Shown here piece after piece: positions 13,246 through 25,889 of a stretch of DNA of 64,000 bases. Location of the stretch: positions 2,544,925-2,608,924 of the forward strand of contig JACDQD010000003.1 of assembly GCA_019843655.1 (NCBI GenBank), written 5' to 3'. The translations under genes and the position numbers were made by a program. The stretch is from Lethocerus indicus (taxonomy: Eukaryota > Arthropoda > Insecta > Hemiptera > Belostomatidae). Every line of letters starts with the position of its first letter. Within the stretch, counting starts at the first letter, position 1. The notes beneath the pieces are model-generated. The model ran no database searches. It was not told where the DNA came from and was given only the letters and a program-made list of their open reading frames with translations.

Positions 13246-15033
13246 AAAAATTCATGCACGAGGGACGAGACCAAACGGCGGTGGGCAAAAATATATTGTG
13301 CGGAAGTTTTTTCTTTTAATTGGATAAACCCAAACGAAACCCAAACTAATATTGGGTTTCAGGAGAGACGTTTTCGAGGTTTCGTCACAGGCAGAAGGCC
13401 GGTGTCGGATGTCGGTCGAACCGGCCGTACGGAATTTGCGGTTCTGTAATATTCGCGCGCGAAAAAAAAATATTAAAAAACCGGTCTGTAAAAAGCTTTG
13501 TTCAATATACGCGGAAATTGGAAAATGGGCGGTCGGACAGCAAACGAACAAAAAAAAAACAATTTTTTGGATTTTTAAGCGACGGTTCTCAATTAGTTAC
13601 TTGAACATAAAGGATAGATTTAAATTTTTTACATTTTAACTTTTTTCTACAGGCTGAGGACTCGATTAGTTGTTCTGTGAATATATTGCTGAACTGAAGA
13701 TATACAGAATATTTGAAACATCAGGAATATGTTAAAGCTTAATTGCTCACTACGTGGAGAAATATTGACAGGGAACAATAATTTTAAGCAAAATTAAATT
13801 AAATGTTACACACTGTATATCTATTAATTCTTATACTATATATTAGGGGCATTTTTTGGATTTCTATTTTTATTGGATAAAACTTCCTGAGAGACCAATT
13901 CTGGGATAGGAGACGCCCACTAAGTCTGCAAACGACCTTCGTTACTCATCAAGGAGAGAAAAGTCAAAACTGGCGGGACATTTTTTTTTCGTTTCGCCCC
14001 CAACAAGAAACGTGGGCAGGCCGAACGGGGAATGGGTTAGAAGAGGAACGGAGAAGAGGAGGCAAAGGACAGAAAAACGTAAAACAATTATCATCAATTT
14101 GTCCTGGTATTAATTGGCGCCCAGACAAGTCGGCCTCGCCCGGTTATTAGGAGACCTTGCCCGGCTCTCGGACGTACGGCTTCGGAACCTCGGTTTTAGT
14201 CACTGCCATTGACAGAGGAATACACTGGTATAGCAAAAAAAAAGTAAAAGGAATACATCGCCGTATACTAAAGAATATTGCAGGATTCAGGCGCACGAAA
14301 GGTACATTATTAGCAGTGAAAGTAATAGTTTCTGTTTCTCTCTATTTTACGACGCAACTAACATTTTTATATTCAGATGACACTAGTGCAATTTTGACGG
14401 AGAATAACGGAGAGCACTTACTGGATAGTGAGGAAATCACGTGGTCATTTCCTCTTAAGGAGGAGCTCGGGATTTTCGGGACTGGAGGGATGGGATAGTT
14501 TTGAACGGAATGATCTATATCGGGAAGGTGCCAAAAATTCATGAACGAGCGGGACTTTATGTTTGAAAATAACAGTATAATAGAATTTCAATAATCAATT
14601 TAAAAACAGAAAAGAAGAAAGAGTGACACCGCGTCCACCCTCACGTTTATTTCAATATATGAAGGAACTATATGAAACTAGGTACGAAAAACACGTATAA
14701 GATACGATTCAGGAAATGCATACACACACCGCCTATGTAATGTTGGAACTATCGACAATATTTGTACTGTCTGTGTCAACTACAAAAATCAGATAAAAGA
14801 AACTATATCGATCCCACGTTTCCCAAAGCCGAGGTTAAAGTTAAAGCAGATAGTTAACGTCAAGGAACTCTGTTCAAAGGCGGAAGTTGTTTGGACGAGG
14901 AGAAATTTTAAAAGTCTGGAAAAAAAAACATTAGTTTTGCACGATATCGGTCACGGATGGAAAACCAGGAAAACCTGAAATTGACCAGTCAAATATTTGT
15001 TATTATTAAGAGGCTTATTTTTGTGACAGGACA

Positions 15034-15034
<1 letters not shown>

Positions 15035-15091
<57 letters not shown>
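15035..15091. repeat. (TA)n microsatellite, 57 bp
   Basis: Uninterrupted TA dinucleotides, the longest pure microsatellite in the window. It is expected to be polymorphic and able to extrude a cruciform. Confidence 0.98.
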
Positions 15092-15094
<3 letters not shown>

Positions 15095-16849
15095 AACATT
15101 AATAGGTAAAACCGGCCTAGTCTATAATGGAATAAACGTCTTAAATCCCAAGATTGATGATATTCCAAACCCTCACCAACTCTCACAACTCATCTACAAT
15201 TAATTTAGGTAGGGAATTCCATTTTTGAACTGCCAATACATTAATGAACTGAAGAAAATAACATATTTAAATATGAAAAAAATAAAGAAATCGACTCTGT
15301 TGATATATTGAATGAGCCCCAAGCGGGGGGGATAGAACAAACATGGAACAGTGTTCGCACCAAGGCCGTGCTGAAAACAATCGGCCATTAGCCGTCTAAA
15401 ATGTCATGATTCAGAATGGCAAACGTTACATAACGTTATTAATTGAGCAATTAGAAGAGGCGCTCGATTCATTCCAAGTTCGTTCCTGGGCCGTTTCCGC
15501 GGGCGGTTGCGAAACGACCGAAGAGTCAACCCCAACAGTTGGCAATTCCTTCGGCTGTACGTTTTATTATTCCTCCACTCGGCCCCTCAAAGTGTTTTCT
15601 TTCTCTCACAATTACCCAGAAACCCCCCCTCGCCCCATTCAGAATAATTCTCGCCGTTATATACGTTACGCAACGGGGTAATTTCACTCTCGCTGCCACT
15701 TTCGTAAGCGTTTCACCGGCGTTATCGAAGAGGCGTTTTCGTTCATTAACCCTCCCCTCCCCCCTCCCCCTTCAACATTTAGTCGATTCGTAATGACGAA
15801 TATAATAATTCGAAAAATATTATAAAATCCTCTGTTTACGAGAATGAAAAGAACGAGAATCCACTTTGAAACAACGATTGCTCATACTACGACCGGCCAA
15901 TTACACGAAATTACATTTTTTTTCCATTCTTCAAATCCGTCGGCCTACAGTCGCGAATCGAATTACGAGGGCGGACAACGAGCCGAGGCCGTGACACAAT
16001 TACGCCAATTTTATTTTTTAACCTTTTTTTTATTTTGTACAATCAACACTGAATGCTATAAGTACAAGTGCTGTGTGTACTTTTTTCACATGCATATCGC
16101 GATTAAAGAAACAACCCAAAAATGGTACTGTTGATACAAGAATGGATGAGTTCAGGGGATTAGGATGAGGGACTTCAGGAACCGGGATTTTGCGACTTAC
16201 GCAAATTAAGGCTAGGATAATATACCCCGCTAAAAATTATTGTATTATTTCCACTCTCATAATATCGTAGTGGGAAAATTTAAACAGTTGTGCGCTATTA
16301 AACCCCGTCAAATTTTGCTTACGACAAGGGTATATCTGATTTATTTCCTTCAATTAGAATTTATAACTAATTAATCGAAAGGAAGTAATAACTCAATGAA
16401 ATTAATTTATTTTTAGTGTTGAATATTTTGGTTGGAAAATTTGCGGCAGGAATAATCCATCCGATTTAGTACCTCGAAATTAATTTTTTTAATAAGAAAA
16501 TTTAGCGTAAAGTTTAAAAACATCTTTGTCGGCCTTATTATTATTAGCCGATTTGATCTTATATTATACTGATTTATGCTTCTCGCCATCTTCAGTAGCT
16601 TATCGACAGTAGATTAATGAGGAAAGCATGGATTCCCGTATTCTTCATGAGACAGTTCACAAGGACGGGTATAATTTTGTACAATCGTTCAAATGTTTTA
16701 TGCCACAACTGTCAAATACAACCGGCGACATCGATGGTCAAGTAGTATAACAAATGGAGCATAATTGAGGAGAACCCCGCTGTTTTTATTTTATTTTATT
16801 TATTTACTTAATAAAGAAATTAATTATACAGTTATACGCGTGGAGTAAA

Positions 16850-17330
16850 GATGAACACGTCTCCATTCGGACGCGGCATCGTTTTAGGGCGTCGCTTATC
16901 GGTACACAGGTTAACAGGACGGGAGGTGGGCAGTGGCACATGTGTCGGGCGGTGAGATTGTGGCACGGAGTGCGTGAAGGGTCAACGAACAGTGCGGGGG
17001 CGGTGGGGGGAACAGTGTGAGAGTGCACCGGCCTAGCCTCTGTGTGTGTGTACGGGGGGCAGGTGGAGTGAAAGTCTGGGCCCGATGAATGGGACACCGG
17101 CCAGGTGTAGTACAACACTGCACTGGACAGTGCTCCACTCTACAGTGGCCGGCTTTCCCCTCCACCCCCCGCCTTCTCACTTTGATCTCCTCTAAGCCGT
17201 GGGGGGCCGGCCGGAGGAGGGGGGGGGGGAGGAAGGCTCGTTTCCGGTCCCCCACGGCCTCCCTAAGGGAGACGCCTAGCGTCTGCTCCCTCGGGACCTC
17301 CTAATGACCGTAGGGAAGAATTCCCGGCAC
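16850..17330. other. GC-rich block without a recognised gene
   Basis: Compared with its AT-rich flanks this segment is conspicuously rich in G+C and GT/GG, with an 11-G run at 17219-17229 and an inverted/tandem cluster of CACTG and CAGTG near 17115-17147. Overlapping open frames on both strands (up to 114 codons) are biased in composition and resemble no family. A CpG-island-like or regulatory role is possible but unsupported. Confidence 0.4.
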
Positions 17331-19172
17331 GCAATCGGTTCTCATTCCTCGGTGAAAAACCGGCGCCTGAACCCGCCCCGAATGAAAATTCAGTAGCCCG
17401 TCAAATTGGAATTTTCCGACCGAATAATTCACGACCGCACGAACTGGACCGATCTTCCTGCTCAAATACGCTCCAACATTAAACGAGTTGCCCTAATGGA
17501 AAAATGAATAACTTCTACGTCGGCAGAAATAAAACTGCCGACTTACGACGATTCGCACGTACGACCGAAAACCTAATATATTTTTTTAATTAAGTACTTT
17601 TTGAAACTTGATTTTCAAATGTGAATCACGGAATTCAAGAAAATCTCGTATGCTACCAAACATTTTTTGTGAAAAAAAAGCAAGATATTGTTAAAAAAAA
17701 ATTGGACAATATGTTTTCAAAAACCTCTCAAACTGAAAATGAAGAAATTATGGGATAAATGACGAGGATGTAAAGATAAATTTGAATAAAATAAATAAGT
17801 TTTGAAAAAATAATTCGAATTATTAATTTAGTTGTAGATGTTTATTTTTTTTTCAATTTAAATATGCACAGGTATTCCACGACTTACGATCTAGGTTCAG
17901 GAATCTCCGTTATAAGTCGAGTACTAGCTGTAAATACCGGTAACTGTTTGCCGAATCCGAAAAAGAATCCTAATCCTAATTTGGTTATAATTATTATCGA
18001 TCGATGAAAGAACCTTCCAAAGACAGTAGAACTGGCGTTCTTCCCACAGTGTTACGCGATACCACCGGAAGTAATTTGTGCTCTTCTTCATACTGGGCTC
18101 ATTCTTGCGGTCGGTTTTCAGCCCGCTAATTTTCGTTTCCGGCCGTACAATTCCGTATAATGATTCACTCGTCCCGACAGATAGTGAATCGTGCCGGTGG
18201 AAAAACGCAAAACACACAGTGGTTCCGTGATAAGCGCTATAAGAAAGGCTTACGAGAAGTAAGTCCACTTTCTCGATTTGGCGTCCTGGGCCCGATCGAA
18301 TCGCGTTCAAACCTCGACCCGATTTCCCAAGTTACACACCAGAATAAATATCGGATTTACGCAGAGGCGATTCGCTGATTCCGGGAACGACGGAGGAAAT
18401 TTACGAACGGATAACCGACCCACAGTATAATTAAAAGCGACGAGTTATACTGTCGTCGTAGAAACGATTTCTTTCGAAATATAATACAGATAATTGTTGA
18501 CATTGTTGAAGGTGAAACAGGTACAGGTCGAGCACCTCTCGTACCATTATCTGGATTGAATCAATTAGACGCAATTGAAAACTCTGTTTTCAGTAGCACA
18601 TTCGAACTTGGAGCGAAGTGTAGACGACACTCGTGTGTATGGGGCAGTATGGGATTTTATTATTTTTAATTGCGGCAATTTTTAAATGAGATCCCCAGGT
18701 TATCCAATCGTTATATACAAGTGCCTCTATTAGAAAATAAAGGTACAGAAAAGAATATTCCATTTACCGGTATAGTGCTGTCTCGAGAGAATTCAAGGTT
18801 ATTCTTCGTCACGATCCAGAACTGATGTTATCACGATTGGCATTTTTGCCATTACACCGCCAAGGAGCGAAGTTATACCGCCCGGTTTATTCGACGTCTC
18901 AATTAAATGAGACTGTTATAAATTTTGAAATTAAATACTGGAGAGACGAACAACGAAACAGAGGAAGACGCAATGTACACGAGGAAATAATGGTCCCGGG
19001 GGCACAGTCTAATAATTTAATGGGCGACTTGATTGAAGTCCCCATTAGGAAATAGCTGTTTGAACAAAGGCAAGCCGGTGGACGTAATTCACGGAATGGG
19101 CAATAGTCGAACACAAGAGTCGACACAATTAACACTGAATAATAACGCAATATATAAATTTTAAAGGCTTAC

Positions 19173-19237
19173 CGTCACCAAGAATTGTGCCACCGTGCAC
19201 GAGATAACTGAGTAATAAGATTTCAGTGTGTACTCAC
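19173..19237 (-). other. Putative 65-nt RS-exon after ratchet site B
   Basis: A second 5' splice site, GTGACG|GTAAGC, at 19173|19172 ends a 65-nt cryptic exon that begins at ratchet site B. From the first base it reads GTG AGT ACA CAC TGA, so inclusion would stop translation at once. A nearer acceptor-like TTACTCAG at 19208-19215 could instead make a 35-nt exon (19173-19207), which is open in two frames (for example YLVHGGTILGD); I recognise neither product. The near-equal size to the RS-exon at site A supports a shared design. Confidence 0.45.
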
Positions 19238-19262
19238 CTGAAACAATAGAGATATAATACTT
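19232..19262 (-). promoter_or_regulatory. Strong recursive (ratchet) splice site B
   Basis: The minus strand reads CTCTATTGTTTCAG|GTGAGT (junction 19238|19237), with a pyrimidine/AT-rich tract upstream and TTAATTC-like branch candidates 25-35 nt before the junction. Both half-sites are near consensus. It lies about 15.8 kb downstream of the osp exon on the same strand, inside the next long intron. Sequence is direct evidence; function is inferred from the known class of recursive splice sites. Confidence 0.68.
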
Positions 19263-22200
19263 GAATTAATACTGACGAATTAATACTTTCTTCAAAAAAA
19301 AAGATAATAATAAAAATAAAACAAGAAAAGTATACTCTTAAAGTATAGAATGAGGAGGCTTTTAATCAATCAAAACATAACAATTTATTATTCAACAGTA
19401 ATCAAAGTATTGTAATCAGATTACACACTGGTTAAAATAACTCCATTTATTATTTTACAGAAACACTTTAGGGACAATGGTTTCATATTTGCGAATGAAT
19501 TGTTGTACAGTTAAAAATATATTAGTATCTTTATTACTAATATAAAGGGCTGTGAAAAAAGTGTCCAGTGTGGGGTCGGATTGGCGTGGCGAAACCGATT
19601 TAGCACAAGACAAACCCCAATCCGTTATCTTCAATTTTTACGGATGAGAAAGAAAATTATACACCATCAGTTTATCTACATCGAAAACGGTTTAACGACC
19701 GAAAACCTTCCGGGCAACAGTGTGCAGTAGCACGTAAAAGTCAACAGAATAAAAGAAATGGTCGTCACCGGCCCGCCGGCCAGTTTTGCCCAATGAGCAA
19801 ATCGCAATTGCTGCTTTATCGACTGGAAAGTGCCCACTTGTCGACCGGCCTTTCACAAACAACAACAGAGAGAAAAAAAAGTAGCAGCAAAGGGCGTCGG
19901 CAGTTAACAAAGTTTACACAAAGGGGGGTCGACAAAAACTGAATACAGGAGGGGAGACGGGCTTAAACAAACTGTCGAAACAGTCTCTGGCCCTAGACAG
20001 AGTACTTATGGCTTTATTCAATGGCACTGAGATCCTGTGGGATATTTTTTTTTCCAAAACGCTGGACAAATCTCGAGACTACAGGATAGTCAAATTTGAG
20101 CTGATCCCGGAGGATACAGGAACGAAATATCCGTCCTCAGCGGTATTCTTCATCCGATTGCAAAATAAATTTGAAACTGATTGCTATCGGTCATCCATAC
20201 AGTAAATTTTCGAATGATACTTATGAAACTTTTATAAAAATTGGAAAATGTCCAAATACAATGGACGCGAGTGAACAGAACAGGTATATTGTACAATGTA
20301 TATGGTGCAAGGAACTGAATTATTCAAACATTACAAATACTCAAATTAAGCTACGAATGGCCCCAATTTTGCCCTTTCTTCTTAGTATTTTAAAGTTTTA
20401 GAAACGTTTGTTGTTCACTCAAGCGGACGAATCTCGATCAGTTAATTGTAATCTGTCAAAAAAATTGCAAATTATTCGATAAATGTTTGACTAACAAACC
20501 GAATAACAAAGACGACCCTGATTCTTCGTAATAAATTTGACTTGGTGTTAATGATAGATTACGGTAGCGCAGTAAATGTGTTATCAATCAATTAAATTTA
20601 TACGAACATTATATGAGACATGCCTTCTTTTTAGGTCCTTTTATTTATAGTGATTTTATTGGAGAAGAGATAAATTTTGTATTGGAAGTGTATGACAACA
20701 TTTTTAAAAGAGGGAAATAAACCGATATTGAGCACTGATTACGAGGGGAACTGGCTGAGAAATTGGCTGAAATACCAATCGTCGGGCAAATTACCAGCGG
20801 TTTGGCAAACAAAATCTGTTTGTCCGAATCAAAATTGAATCTAAAATCCAACAATATTCGTGGTCTGACATCGTCGGGAGTAGAGAGAGATTCATGCCGC
20901 AAGAAACACAACGTATATTCCGCCTGCTGCTGCTACCAACCACTCCCAGAAATGAATTGGTCACGATCGCTCCCAAACACCAATATGTATAAGGTTCGTG
21001 AACACCCACTTCCCCTTCCGCCGATTGCAGTAGTAATAAAAACGTGATTGCGGATAAAGGAGAAACAGGCGATTTTAATTTTTTCGAAGCGTATGTGTTC
21101 GTTGCCTACAAGAAGGTTCTAAGGTAGCCAGATAGAGAAACTTCTTCCCTTCCTTTTCTAAAGCACGGACAATAATAATAATAATAATAATAATCCGGGA
21201 CTTGGTATCAACCAAGTCGGGGAAGAGTCAATGAACCGGGACGCCGACAGCGGCAGGCCAGTTTAATGCACACAACGCCAAATAAGTCCAAATAGCCTCA
21301 GCCCAACCAAAACCAGGCTCGAGACACTTTTTTTTCTTCACTCTTCAATCAAATTTATATACCGGGCACTGCAGAAATTCCTATCTCCCGAGTATCCGCG
21401 CAATTAGACGAATTTCGAGAAGACAGTTTCAATTTTTTTCCCCCAAAACTGGAATATATATCTGTCACAATACATTTATTATTTTTTTGGCCGATACTAT
21501 TCATTTTCAAAATGAATTAACTTTAATTTTAAATAATATGTTACCTGACACCACAAATGGGTTCTAGAGCCTTCGAGACCCATTTATATTAACATTTAAT
21601 AGCAGAATTTTAGAACACCTCAACGTTTTTGAATAATTACTCGGAATGAAAGAAAAAATTATAATTTCAGTGTTATCCACAATATTGCGTAAACCCAATT
21701 TAAAATTTCCCAGGAAGAGAATTATGAATGAATGAAAATGTATCAACGTATTCATATAAACGTGTTGAATATTATTTGTGCAAAATATACGAATATAATG
21801 GAAGTAAGGGTAGTTTCCTTTAGGGCCGGTGCCAGACGGCAATCGATAACGGGCGCCATCCACCCCCATACACCGCAACACCCGGTAAACACCCTTACCT
21901 CTTTTTATTAATTCGTATCTACGTTTAAGGCCAAAATATATTTCATCCTTTCTTATACATTAGTTCTTACGAAATTCGAGAAATTGGAGAATTAGTTTCA
22001 CAATATAATGGGTAGAAATGAGAACAGTGAGATGGAAGAACAGAGGATAATACCGCTATAGATGCTATGAATAATACAACCCCCGTATTTTAAAAACTGT
22101 AAACAATCTCTGAACTTAGTACTTTAGTGAAGTTAAATTTTAAATTAACCACTCGACGGGAACTGCCCATGATAGGTCAAAAGTTCCGGTTTAACGCCGG

Positions 22201-22754
22201 ATAAAATAATATTAGTAATGTAAATCTAGGTGTACGTATAGGCGGGGTTGCTGAATAGAAAAAGGAGGTCTGCGGTCTGTGGAAAGCTAAGGAAAACTGG
22301 GTATCGGGTGACCGAGATACGGGCTCTTTCCCACGAGAAACTGCCCCGAGGAGGAGGATCACTCCGCCATAGCACAATGGATGGACCAGAGGGGCCCCAA
22401 CAGTTCATTTCCTCCGGTGAACAACTCATATCATAATAATAATCGTATCACAAGCCGCAGACGGGCTATAATACACCATTCAACATAATCCTCATTAGGA
22501 GATACACTTGGTCCAGCGAGTTTCCATTTATTCATCATGCTCTAATTCACAGTGTAGAAGAAGATTGCCTGAATTTTCCATTTTGTGGGCCAATTTAGTG
22601 TATTATTACACTACACAAATACTTACAAATATTACTGGGGTATACGAGGATGATAACAATTTGAAGAAAGAATGAGACTTAGGACTGAAATTCACTTGAA
22701 GAAGACATTTAAAAATAGGGAGATGTTTGAACAACATCCAATTTTACCAAAAGC
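19263..22754. other. No gene seen; presumed intron
   Basis: AT-rich, with the AAT repeat at 21171-21194. Overlapping frames of 70-105 codons on both strands (20645-21047, 21564-21881) resemble no family. Confidence 0.5.
21171..21194. repeat. (AAT)8 microsatellite
   Basis: Eight AAT units in a row. Confidence 0.95.
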
Positions 22755-22920
22755 GTTTTAATTTCGCTATTCCCCGTATAAATCACTTTTAGAAATGCGG
22801 CAAAATTGACGGTAAATTAGAGAGGGGGCCAAGTAAATGGGGCAATTTCTAGAGGCGGACGAAAACAACATTCAAGGATTCTTGAACAGTTTCCAATCTC
22901 GGGTAGGCGGTATTGTGGAA
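22755..22920. repeat. Dispersed repeat, copy 1
   Basis: About 165 bp align with 24547-24712 at roughly 70 percent by eye, with a perfectly identical 37-bp core at 22862-22898. The core contains the quasi-palindrome TCAAGGATTCTTGA. No coding potential or transposon terminus was recognised. It could be a small non-autonomous element or a duplicated regulatory segment. Confidence 0.75.
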
Positions 22921-24546
22921 CGGTTCAATTTTAGATATTTTAACTAGGGGCGCATTTATTTGGAACAGTGGCGGTCGGCTCCTCCCCGATCGGGACACCT
23001 TTCTATTCCCGGAACAATTAAACTATTTCCCGACCGGTGATTCACCGGCCCTCCCTAGGTCCCGCCAACAGGGGAGGAGTGGAACTGGAAGAAAGGTCGG
23101 AGGATGTCTATAATAATAACAGTAATAGAGTGGCCGGGTCGGATGAGACATGGGCGTGTCCCATGACCCAATAACTCCTAGACAGACCGGCCACGGCCAC
23201 TTAGATCGGATCTCTTTCACCACGCAGCCCTTCCAACAACAAATATCATGTTTGGGGCTGTGGGGAGGAGGAAAATGTATTTCCTCGATACGCGCGATAA
23301 GATACACATAACAGAGGAAAAAAGGTAACAGGCAATATCGCCACGTAATCAGTCCTTATGTAATGGGTTTTCAATACTAAGATTTTCATGGATAAAAATC
23401 ATATTAAACAAAGATATTTAATGTAATTTTTCACCGCGACCATTCAGCGGTTATTCGGTATTAGTACAGAAAATAATATAAACTGTACACAATGGAAATC
23501 CATACAATAAAATATGCTTTCAATTAGTTTTCTTCTAGTCCGGGGACTCGATTCTTCGGTGGGGGTCCGTATTTTCCTTCACAATTTTCTCATATATACC
23601 AGTCTAGACTCGTTTCAGTGGCTCTAAATCGGTTCGAAAGGGCGTTTCGAACGCTTTCACTGCGACGGTCAAGTTTAGCCCCGCTAATCGGGAGCCGCGA
23701 TTTGCCCCCGACCGGCCCCGGTAGTTTCTCGAATAATTACTACCCTCCCCACCCCGCCCACCATCACACTACACCAAGCCCCCCGGCGTGAAAGTGGAGT
23801 TATCTTTCTTGACGGACAACTATTTGATCGGTCGCATATATGATGTCACTTACGACAAGGGGCAGAGGGGTGGGGGAGGTAGAGAGAAGCAATTAAGAGA
23901 AAGTGGTCGGACACAGGGAGAGATAGAGGGAGAGAGCGAGAGTGAGCCCGGCTCCAAGTGTGCGTTCGTACCAACGCGTATTTTTGCGTTCGTGTGTTCG
24001 TTTCCTTCCGACCGGCCGTCTAGAGAAACCGGCAAAAAACCGAAACGCCGCCCCCCCCCTCCCCACAACAACCCCGTCACTCCGCCACACCCTACGTGAA
24101 ACCAAAAATATATAACTGGAGAGAAAGTGGAAGTAACCGAATTAATTATCGAACAAATAGCGCCTCCCGAGACGCCTTTCGGGACGGCACTCTTACACGT
24201 GTCTTTCGGTGAAATTTTATTTTTTTTATTACTATTATTAATAAACCGAAACCTCGCTGTACACCGCGAGATTTGCATATCTCCGGAAACATAATATGGG
24301 AACATCCACAGAAGTACCGATTTCAACTACGACAGACTCGTTAGAAATGCATCCTAGATCCTGATAAGACTCCTCGTATTACCGAAATATTCCAGTTTTT
24401 ACGGCTTTCAATAAGGGACAATCGGATATAAGCGGTGTACAAGGATGACGAATTAATAATCTGAAAACTACAAGTTTTTCGCAGAATGATTTGAAACGCA
24501 CTCACGAAGAAATTGAAAAATAGAAGAGAGACCACTCTCCTAAAAG

Positions 24547-24712
24547 CATTTTAATTTATTCAGTTATAAATCGAGGCAGAAATGTGGCGAAATTGACAAA
24601 TTAGTGTTTTTGGAGAGGGCCAAATAACTGGAACAATTTCAAGAGACCGACAAAAACAACATTCAAGGATTCTTGAACAGTTTCCAATCCGGTGGTGGAT
24701 TGTGGACGCTTC
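24547..24712. repeat. Dispersed repeat, copy 2
   Basis: Same orientation as copy 1, about 1.8 kb away. The identical 37-bp core is at 24653-24689. The flanks carry matching blocks such as TTTTAATTT near the left end and GAGAGGGCCAA / GAGGGGGCCAA in the middle, with several small indels. No target duplication is evident around either copy. Confidence 0.75.
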
Positions 24713-25859
24713 TTCGATATTCTTCGCACAAAGAAAGAACTTTTTAATTAAATAATACAGTAATCTATTGACGGAAAACACTGCTGCGGCCTGAAAATGG
24801 CGTGTCGGGCCCTCCGTTCTTGGCGGTTCTACTCCGGGGCCCTGTTATTTGGTACTGTTATGGAGGAGGACATCACGAAGTGAGCGAGAGCCTCCTTCCT
24901 GATAGAGAGGACGGCCTTTCATATCCCGCCTAGGATTCAGTCTATTAACCAGCCAATATTATTATCTTCCGCGCCGGTGCCCTAAACCAATACCGTGCAG
25001 ATTAATACTTTCCAATCCCTCTCACTTGTCTCTATTTTACCTACGTGCCCTTCCCCCCCCCCTTCCCAGGGCACATTCGCGGCCATGAACTAATTGCGCC
25101 GGCAAATTATCGTCAATATCGATCGGGCAAATAAATTTCGAAAGTGTAATTTCTCCGATTACAATGTCTCAAGGCGGTCCCCGGGGCCGGTAGCCCAATT
25201 CGACCGATTTCTGAGAACGGGCACAGGCCCTCAAACTTTATTAAGACATCGATAAATGAGTGCAAAAAATACTGGTGATAAGAACACAGTGGACACGTAA
25301 AGATCCAATCATTTCGGAGGGGATAATAAAAAATTGTTTTGTAATAACCATTATGTGGTCTGCGAGGGTTATGACTGTGGCCGCTATTCACTTTATTATT
25401 AAATAAATTTAAATTGACGAGTTTGTTTGTTAACTACCGCTTTCAATTACATCGTGATTTGGTTCTTAGTTCGATTTTTTTCTAGAACGGCCAATGTATA
25501 AATTGTAAAAAAAATTCATAATAATCATTCTCTCATTTTCGGCACATATATGAACTTATGATATTCGAATATAACACAAATTTGCTATAACAAATTAGGT
25601 GAAATGGTAAGTCCTGCGAGATTATTATTCCCGACTTGGAAATCATACCGGGTTTACAAGACAGGCGTATTCATTACTCTCCCGTATTATAACAACGGCC
25701 GGCGGGTATGTGGAGGGACATTATCCCAGTGTATCGGTGGAGGGAACAGGATCCCATTTGTAAGGGGACACGTCCATCTACGCTGGGAGATGGGTCGGTT
25801 ACAGGGGGGGGGTCATTGAGCCCCCAACCGATATCGACACCCCCGGGGTCATCTTCTTC

Positions 25860-25889
25860 ACCTCCTCCTCCTCCTCCTCCTCCTCCTCC
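25860..25889. repeat. (CCT)n microsatellite
   Basis: About nine CCT units following TTCTTCA. On the minus strand this is a GGA purine tract. The proline run it encodes in one frame is not taken as a protein. Confidence 0.95.

Larger units (their letters stand above)
13246..19172. other. 6-kb stretch without a recognised gene; presumed intron
   Basis: Contains the TA microsatellite (15035-15091) and the GC-rich block (16850-17330). Other open frames are under 130 codons and unremarkable. Several minus-strand GTAAGT-like donors lack paired acceptors. Confidence 0.5.

Noticed and set aside
14989..15186. Open frame with a Tyr-Ile repeat
   Set aside because: Produced by the TA microsatellite.
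19208..19237. TTACTCAG as acceptor of an ordinary 35-nt exon ending at 19173
   Set aside because: Possible, but the adjacent ratchet junction is far stronger and neither open frame resembles outspread/MPRIP.
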